From contig JAHBMJ010005940.1 in the NCBI GenBank assembly GCA_018398765.1, positions 8,378 through 33,918 of the forward strand: 25,541 bases of DNA, read 5' to 3'. Position 1 is the stretch's first letter, and each line of letters starts with the position of its first letter. The notes beneath the pieces are model-generated. The model made no database searches. It worked only from the letters and a program-made list of their open reading frames with translations, and was not told the origin of the DNA. The DNA comes from Chromera velia (lineage: Eukaryota > Sar > Chromeraceae). The translations under genes and the position numbers were made by a program. This document shows, piece after piece, positions 19,381-25,541 of the stretch.

Positions 19381-22300
19381 TTATCGATCGAAGCCCCCCT
19401 CCCCTTCCCCTGCGGCAGAGAAGAAGAGAGCCTCACGCAGAGAGACCAATAATTCATCCCCCATCCGATCTTCCACTCCATCCTCCTCGTCCTCTCCCGC
19501 CTTCAACAAAACCCCCTCACCACACTTAGACACAACAGGAGAGGCGGGAGACAGAACAAGGGGAAGACGCACAGGGGGGGACTGTGACCCGGACCGACAC
19601 GTGTCCGCTCCCAGCCCTCCTCTTTTTCCAACCCCCATCTCGTTTGTTGGGTCTTTCTCAGACCACACCCCGCCCCCCACTTTCTTCAGACCAACCCCGC
19701 TCTCTGTACCTGCTGCCACTCTTGTGCTTCTGTTCACGGCGGAGTCGCTCACATTCGGCGCGGCCCATCCGTTCAGGGTTGCAACCTCCTCGGGGGAGGG
19801 TTTGTGTTTGGACACCCCCCGGGGTCCTCCACACTCAGCCTGGCCCCTGCTAATGCTGAGGGGTCCCCCCGCACTCCCCCCCCACACGCTCTCAGGCGGT
19901 CCCCACAGTGAACTCGAGGGAACGGCCCCTAGCCCCCTCCCGTCCTGCATCCGCATGTGCATGGCAGAGAAGGAAAACGCAGGCGAAAGCTCGCCCTCTC
20001 CCGCCAGGGACAGAGTGTGGGTTGCTGTGGGGCTTGCTGAGTCATCCCCGTGTAGGAGGCTGAAGCGGTCGGTCGGACTGACTGGGGGGGCACCCAGGGG
20101 ACTCTCTTCACAGACCCCGCACCCGTTTGGTGACCCCCTCGGCCCCTCTGTCTGCAGGTGCATCTGGGGGGGTGAGAAGACACCGGCCCATGTGCCGGGC
20201 ATGCTGCAGCGGTGGGTTGTCGAAGTGGCAGCAGCAGTGGAGGAGAGGGGGGAGACAACGGGGGAACCGGGGGGCGCAGGGGGGGGAGTGGGTCCCCAGA
20301 ACTTATGTGCAAAACTCTCTCCTCCTCCCCCTCTGTGTTGAGAGGCCTTTGTTTGGAGAGGAACTGCAAGAGATTTCATCATTTTCCCCTCTCCCTTCTC
20401 TTTGCAACCCCCACTGGTCGGCAATAGAGGAAAGCAATCGGTTTGCCCCTCTGTCTCCTTCTGCTGCTCTGCACCTTCCGCAGACTGGTCCGAGCAGGTG
20501 CGGGGAAAAGGAAGAGACACAGAAGCTCTCGCCTCCCCCTCCTCTAAACAGTCCTCTGAGGGTGAAGCAAAGCACGCAGGGAGGAAGTCAGGAGGGTAGG
20601 GGATCTCAAACCGACCCCTCTCAAGCACTGCCGACGTGGTCCTTCTGACTACTGTGTACTCCCTCTCTAGCCCTCCGCTCGGAATGCCCTGTTCATCCCC
20701 CACATGCACCAAGGGGGGTCCGCATGCGGGGGGGCGCCTACTCGCACTGCTGCACTCCCTCGAGACCTCTCCCTCCAACCCCCCCCCTCCATTCAGGGTG
20801 GCAACTGAGAGGGCGGACCCTCTGGAGGGCGAGTGGAGAGCTGTGAGAGCAGTCTGGGGCTCCGGCTGTGCTGGGGGCAAAAGGGGGGTTGTGCGGAGGG
20901 AGGAGGAGGCCCGCCTAGAGAGGGGCAGGGACGGTGCCCCCCCTTCGCCTTCACCCCCGTCTCCGCAGTCTCCCTCTCCTTCGCCCTCTCTGGTTGTGAC
21001 CGTGACGACTGACGGAGACTCTACTGACTGCTGCTGCATCGTCTGGGTCTGGCTGCTGTCTAGCTGCATCTCCATCATATTGTCAGCTGATTTCTTCTTC
21101 ACAGGGGACGTCTGCTGTGCTGCAGGTGCAACAGTAACAGCTGAGGAGGGGCGGAGCGGCAGTGTGCCTTTGCGCACAACGGCGGCCCATGAGAGGGTTT
21201 CGTTTGTTGCATGTGCTGTAAGGGTCTTTGTCTGTGTCTTCTGTGTCTCCGCAGGGCATGGGACGGCGCTTATTTTCTGTGCTGGTGCTTTTTCTTTCTC
21301 GAGAGGTGGGAATGCGTTCTGTTGTGTTGTTGTTTTTTTCTCTTTTACACCCTCTCCCTCTCTCTTGTCTCCCTCCGTATCCCCCCACACAAGGAAGGGT
21401 TCTTCTCCGTCTCCCTCACACTTCTCCACCTCCCCCCAAGGGGCTCCCTTTCGGGCTCCTCCTCTCCCATCTGTCTCCACAAATTTGAGAGAGCGGGAAG
21501 AAGGAGACGTCGAGATGGAAACCCCCTCACAGCCACAGGCCGAGGAGGGGGAGGAAGAGGAAGAGGGACGGATACCGGCGGGGGCGCTGCACCCCAGAGG
21601 CTCGAAGGGCAGGGCCTCGGCACGCAGACGTCCGGCAGAGGGTGTCATATCAGCAGCAGGCACACACGGACAGGCTGACAGCAGTGTCAACTCCTCGACA
21701 GGCCCTCCCGCCTTCACACCGCCCCCCTTCCCCCTACTACCCCTCCGACGGCGGGCAAGCTGCTTCTTCGTTTCTGCTGCCGTCTGCACCCCTCCATTCC
21801 TCCCCCCGGTCTTCGCAGAGACACCCTCGAGGACCGTGGGAGTGGAAGAGTCCCCAGACACACCTACAGCAATCGGGCTGCCCTCCTCCTCTACCTCGGC
21901 CAGGGTACGGGCGCCACTCAGAACATGAGGGGCACTTCTCAAGACGTACTGGAGATCTTCTTCATCGGCCGTGGGGGCACCGAGGAACCTGCGCAACTCG
22001 CCTGTGGTCATCTTAGTGCCCCTCAGGTCGAGTTTCATCTTCAGAGCCTGTGCGAGGAGCTTGTCCCTCTCAGACCGTTTGTACTTCCTCTCGCGAAGCT
22101 CCTGCTGCCCGTGGGCATGACGGCAAGACTCCCCCGCAAGGCACCCCCCCTGGAGCCAGAAGTGGCAGATCCGAGACTTGTAGTAGTCGTCTGTGCTCCT
22201 CAGCTCGTGTCGTCCGTGAGCAAAGCTGCATATGAGAGAGAGAGAAAGGAAAGCACGGGGGTAAGTAAGTACAGGACTCAGGGGAGGAAGTGGAGACCGA

Positions 22301-22892
22301 GCTAGAGTGGACGTTGGACGGCCCACAAGGACGCTCAGAGGACCCGAATTCTTCCAGAAACTGTCTTGTCCCCTGAAATGGAGGGGAATGAATGGCGGGC
22401 CGAAGTACAGACACACTTGGAAGGAAGGCGAGAGAAAGATTCAGAGGATGAACGAGCTTCACGGCCGAAAAGAGTAACTGACTCACTTGCAGGATGAACC
22501 CCGGTTGCAGAAACCCCTTTGCCACAGAGGGCAGAGCTTCGTCTTTCGAAGGTCCACCTCAGGCCTCAGCTCAGAGTCATCGTGCGCATACTGCAGGGAC
22601 ACACACAAAGCGGAGAAGACAAGAACAGAAATCACGAGACTGAAGGCTTGGGACGTGATGAGGGGAAAACCCGAAAGTCACTCCCAATGCCAGACCCCGT
22701 CTTCTCTTCGCTTCAGGAAAATGCAATCGCACTTACCGTGCATGAAGTCCCCTTCGTACAGTTGCCATTGGCCTGGAAAGGGCACCTCTTGGTCTTCCAA
22801 AACTGGTCGACCTGAGCCTGCTGCTGCTGCTGGTTCTGCTGATTCTGCCTCCCTTTGGCGGAGGAATTGGAGCCTCCGTTTGCCTTCCTCAT
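19381..22892 (-). CDS. Triple CCCH zinc-finger protein, three exons
   Basis: Exons on the minus strand are 22892-22737, 22590-22487 and 22225-19381, 3105 nt in all, giving 1034 residues and a TAA stop. Three CCCH fingers follow one another: C37-C45-C51-H55, C72-C80-C86-H90 and C107-C115-C121-H125, all C-x7-C-x5-C-x3-H, each led by a short basic stretch (FWKTKRC, LRKTKLC, YYKSRIC). Finger 1 spans the exon 1/2 junction and finger 2 the exon 2/3 junction, which confirms the splicing. Residues 21-25 are poly-Gln; a basic stretch at about 240-258 ([19 protein letters not shown]) could be a nuclear signal. The remaining roughly 750 residues are Ser/Pro/Gly/Glu-rich and low in complexity. CCCH fingers of this type bind single-stranded RNA, often in mRNA stability or translation control; the target here is unknown. 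The start is the first ATG after an in-frame TGA, but lacks a purine at -3, so an upstream exon remains possible. Confidence 0.9.
22226..22486 (-). other. Intron 2 of the CCCH gene
   Basis: 261 nt, minus-strand donor GTGAGT and acceptor ATGCAG, splitting the Asn-87 codon (AA|C). An ATG inside this intron (22416) is in frame with exon 3, so a plain open-frame call starts there and loses fingers 1 and 2. Confidence 0.88.
22591..22736 (-). other. Intron 1 of the CCCH gene
   Basis: 146 nt, minus-strand donor GTAAGT and acceptor CTGCAG, between codons 52 and 53. Removing it joins CT to YAH and completes the first CCCH finger. Confidence 0.88.
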
Positions 22893-23262
22893 CAGAGGAC
22901 ACTCTCCTTGGCTGTTGGAGCTGTGTACTATAGCAGAGATGCGTCTGATCTGTGTTCAGACAATCTACGATAAGTTGAGCCGGGGCGTTAGAAGTCTCTT
23001 TTCACTTTCGTCTCGTCAGTGGATCAGCCTGACTACAATCGAGTTCGCATTCTCTGACAAAACCACGTACAGAATATATAACAGACAGAAACGGGTATGC
23101 AAGGACAGATCCTTGCTTCGACACGGACACCGTAGAAAGGCCTTCACAAACTGACTGGTAGATGGCCTCGAAGAAGATTCAACTGTGGCCCCCACATCGA
23201 AGGTGTACGAGATTTTTTGTCCAATTTTTGTTTAAAATTGGCCTGCATGCTGGGGCGGCGCC
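22893..23262. other. Upstream region of the CCCH gene
   Basis: Presumed 5' UTR and promoter of the minus-strand zinc-finger gene. No further exon with a good splice donor was recognised. The right end passes into the GC-rich repeat cluster. Confidence 0.45.
23075..23080 (-). promoter_or_regulatory. TATA-like element upstream of the CCCH gene
   Basis: TATATA on the minus strand, about 183 nt upstream of the chosen ATG, in otherwise balanced sequence. Position suits a promoter, but the match is short and nothing else supports it. Confidence 0.22.
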
Positions 23263-23382
23263 CGCATGGCCCCGGAAAGCGAAGGGGGGGGCACTTACCA
23301 ATTAAACAATCGCCTGAGCCCACGCATGGCCCCGGAAAGCGAAGCGGGGGGCACTTACAAAACAAAAATACCCCAGCCCATC
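23263..23382. repeat. Two 60-bp tandem units, CGCATGGCCCCGGAAAGCG type
   Basis: Unit one is 23263-23322 and unit two starts at 23323. Both read CGCATGGCCCCGGAAAGCG, then a G-run, then GCACTTAC. CCCC and the following G-run can pair as a hairpin. Related copies occur at 24061-24120 and 24330-24395, with a fragment at about 24430. Confidence 0.85.
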
Positions 23383-23769
23383 GCCTCGGGGGGCAGCTCA
23401 GCTCTGCTGAGATCAGCCGAGAGGCCCTGAGATCACACGCATCCGCATAACGCATTTTTTCATTTTTTGGGGGGGGATTCGGTTCTGTTTCCGTCACGGT
23501 CAGTGTTGTTTAAATTCCAAAATGTGCCCCTCAAGCAACTCGCACAGAGTAGCACGGAGCCGTGATCGTATTATAATATTATATACCTCACTCTTCATGA
23601 TACGTGCCCCTCAAGTAACTCGCATGGAATTAATTACATATGTGTTCATGCACGGTCCCGAAAAGTATATTTTGCGCACATTGCCGTGGTCCCTACCATT
23701 TGCCCAGGCAATTAAGACATGCTGCTTTTAGTTATTTCATCATGCAATCAAATTATGGCTCACCGCCTA

Positions 23770-24395
23770 AATGGCCCCCCGAGGCACTCACCCAACTACT
23801 TGAGTGTATCCCGTATATATGCATGTACGCTAGTCTTTCACTAAAAACCCAGCCCCAAAAGGCTGGATTTGCGTCATGCGTGCGTCAGCGCTCAACCCTG
23901 GGTTTTTTTCCCGCGGGGGGGAGGTTTTGCGCGCTGTTTTTTTCCTGCANCGACACTACCATGCATGCACCACAGCACCATGGTCGGCGTACATCAATCG
24001 TGCAGTTCTCATTTTTCTTGCTTTCCGGGGCTGTTCGCAAGCTTGCTTGCGCCAGATGCATACATGGCCCTGAAAAGTGAAGCGGGGGGCACTTACAAAA
24101 TAAAAATACCCCAGCCCATATATATGCACGCTAGTCTTTCACCAAAAACCCGGCCCCGAAAGGCTATATTTGTATCATGCATACGTCAGATGGCCTTTCC
24201 CGCGGGGAAAAGGAGGGGTTTCCGCACTGTTTTTTTCCCGCGGGNGGGGGGGGGGGGTCGGTGCTACCATATATACACTATGTAATGGCCAGCGTGCGTC
24301 AATCATGCATTTCTCATTTTTCTTGCTTTAGCCCCGGAAAGCGAAGCGGGGGGCACTTATGAGCACTTACCAAACAATCCCCTGAGCCCACACAT
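23770..24395. repeat. Diverged tandem repeat, ~270-290-bp period
   Basis: Copy one begins near 23770, copy two near 24063, and a third is begun at about 24330. Shared blocks are GGCCC...GCACT(T/C)AC, GCTAGTCTTTCAC, AAAACCC.GCCCC.AAAGGCT, TTTTTTTCC(C/T)GC, and CATTTTTCTTGCTTT. Both full copies carry an undetermined base (23950, 24245) in or near a G-rich run. Confidence 0.8.
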
Positions 24396-24723
24396 GCATG
24401 CATGCATGCAGCTTTCATAAAAAAAAATGCCCCGGAAAGCTCTGCTCCCAATTGGCTCAGAAAAGCGTATGTCAGAATAGGCTACGTGCGGCGGCGCTTG
24501 AAACCACGATCGCAATCCCCCCCCCCTCCCGGCCCCTGCTTCTCTCTCTCTCGCAAAAGATGCGAAGAAGAAAAAGAAAGAAGAAGAGAAACTTCCCCAC
24601 CTTCCTCTTCTGAGAGAAGAAGAGAAGAAGCTTCTAGAGAAGGTGCAAAGAAGAGAAGGAAAGAAGAAGAGAAATAGAGAATCGTCGGTCCGTCTCCTTC
24701 TTACCAACCTCTTTTTTTGTTTT
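24396..24723. other. Short spacer, no gene seen
   Basis: Begins with CATG repeats (24393-24409), continues with mixed sequence, then purine-rich GAAGAAGAG DNA with an AGAAGCTTCT palindrome near 24627. Confidence 0.5.
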
Positions 24724-25090
24724 CAGCACGTTTGTCTGCTTTCTGTTTCCCCGTCTCCTTCTTGCCTGCTTACTGCTTTCCTTTTGACATGCTCGTCTGC
24801 ATTTCGTCTGCCTGTCTCCTGCTTGCCTACTTGTTTTTTTCCTTCCAGCACGTCCGCCTACGTTCTGTCTGCCCATCTCCTTACTGCATATTCGTTCTTT
24901 TTTTTTCAGCACGCTTGCCTCAGTTCCGTCAGCCTGCATTATGCCTGTCCATCTCCTTTCCTCCAGGACGCTGGGCCGCATTTTGTCTTACCGCCTCGTT
25001 CTTGCGCGCGTGCATCTTTCCTTCCAGCATGTCATGCATTATGTATTTCCATCTCTTTTTGGTCGGCTTACTTCTATATTTCTAGTGCGC
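24724..25090. repeat. Seven-unit ~60-bp pyrimidine minisatellite
   Basis: The word (T)TYCAGCACG or a close variant recurs at about 24724, 24785, 24846, 24907, 24964, 25025 and 25084, a period of 57-61 bp. Each unit continues with TCTG-rich sequence, a CCATCTCCTT-like block and a T-rich tract ending in YAG. Copies are well diverged. Open frames across it on the plus strand exist in more than one phase, so they are more likely a by-product of pyrimidine bias than genes. Confidence 0.8.
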
Positions 25091-25541
25091 CCAGCTCAAT
25101 TTTGTCTACAAAGAGAGAGAAAGGGAAAGAAGAGAAAGACAGAACAGAGGGAGAGAAGAGAAACAGAAGAGACAGAAACTGACTGTACTGACAATTGAAA
25201 CTTTTGTACTGAAAAATGACTTTAAAAAATTTAGTTTTTAAAACATTAAAATAGATAGTTTAACCTTTAAACTAATTGATTTTCATAATTTATTTAAGAC
25301 TATTTAAGCTTAGTAAGATGTTTAAAAAATAAAATAAAAAAATATATATATCGAGTATATATTTTTTCAAAACCATAAATTGTCTGGTACCTATCATCGT
25401 AAATTAACGCTAAGACGAAAACACAATAAGAAATGCATCTGAATGGCTCTGAATCGATCTGATTGAAGCATTTTTTCTCATGATCATAACTGTTTTGTTT
25501 TTAATTCATATGAGGCACTGCTCAACGGCGGGCGTGTCAGG
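25091..25541. other. AT-rich right end, no gene seen
   Basis: A purine-rich bridge (25108-25180) leads into strongly AT-rich sequence (25200-25380) with ATATATAT words. Nothing recognisable as a gene or RNA. Confidence 0.5.

Noticed and set aside
20636-21928. 430-codon open frame on the plus strand
   Set aside because: It lies antisense inside exon 3 of the CCCH gene. The GC-rich, low-complexity exon leaves other frames open; its translation has no recognisable domain.
22226-22416. ATG at 22416 as the start of the zinc-finger protein
   Set aside because: It lies in intron 2; spliced exons upstream supply two more fingers in phase.
23265-23290. U6 snRNA-like word GCATGGCCCC
   Set aside because: Only ten bases match the U6 core; the rest of U6 is absent and the word belongs to a tandem repeat.
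23869-24285. Plus-strand frames through the GC-rich repeats
   Set aside because: They run through N bases and tandem repeats and have no protein-like features.
23263-24395. CRISPR-like direct repeats
   Set aside because: Copies are few, irregularly spaced and diverged, in a eukaryotic context without cas genes.
24643-25182. Overlapping plus-strand frames of 122 and 179 codons
   Set aside because: They cross a diverged minisatellite in two phases at once, which fits pyrimidine bias rather than a gene.

Overview
The window is eukaryotic nuclear DNA, most likely from a chromerid alga close to Chromera velia. Three things point there: a leucine-rich-repeat protein with the 'ESERGLP-L' style repeats of the large chromerid LRR families, a triple CCCH zinc-finger protein of the alveolate type with ordinary GT-AG introns, and long intergenic DNA full of tetranucleotide repeats. 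The assignment rests on recalled family resemblance, not on a search. No bacterial operons, rRNA genes, CRISPR arrays or transposase genes are visible.

Layout. Positions 3-1160 (+) hold the 3' part of an LRR gene that enters from the left edge. After a short AT-rich spacer, 1714-6413 is a tandem array of eight units of about 577 bp. Each unit carries, on the minus strand, a 72-nt sequence with the layout of a tRNA-Ala(AGC): good box B, recognisable box A, AGC in the anticodon position, and a T-run just downstream. The acceptor stem does not pair, so these are tRNA-derived elements rather than working tRNAs. From about 6414 to 19380 I find no convincing gene. This stretch is a mosaic of pyrimidine- and purine-rich low-complexity DNA with AAAG, GACA, GTCA, AC and CG microsatellites, and one pair of GC-rich hairpins near 15200-15300.

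Positions 19381-22892 (-) hold a three-exon gene for a 1034-residue protein with three CCCH zinc fingers near its N terminus and a long low-complexity tail. The exon structure was worked out here from splice signals and reading phase: each of the first two fingers is completed only by joining exons. The right end (about 23263-25090) is another repeat cluster: GC-rich 60-bp and roughly 270-290-bp tandem units (with two unresolved N bases), then a seven-unit 60-bp pyrimidine minisatellite. AT-rich DNA closes the window.

The two genes show no obvious joint pathway: one encodes a probable protein-interaction scaffold, the other a probable RNA-binding regulator. The most unusual object is the tRNA-Ala-like tandem satellite, which also shows signs of a three-unit higher-order repeat.
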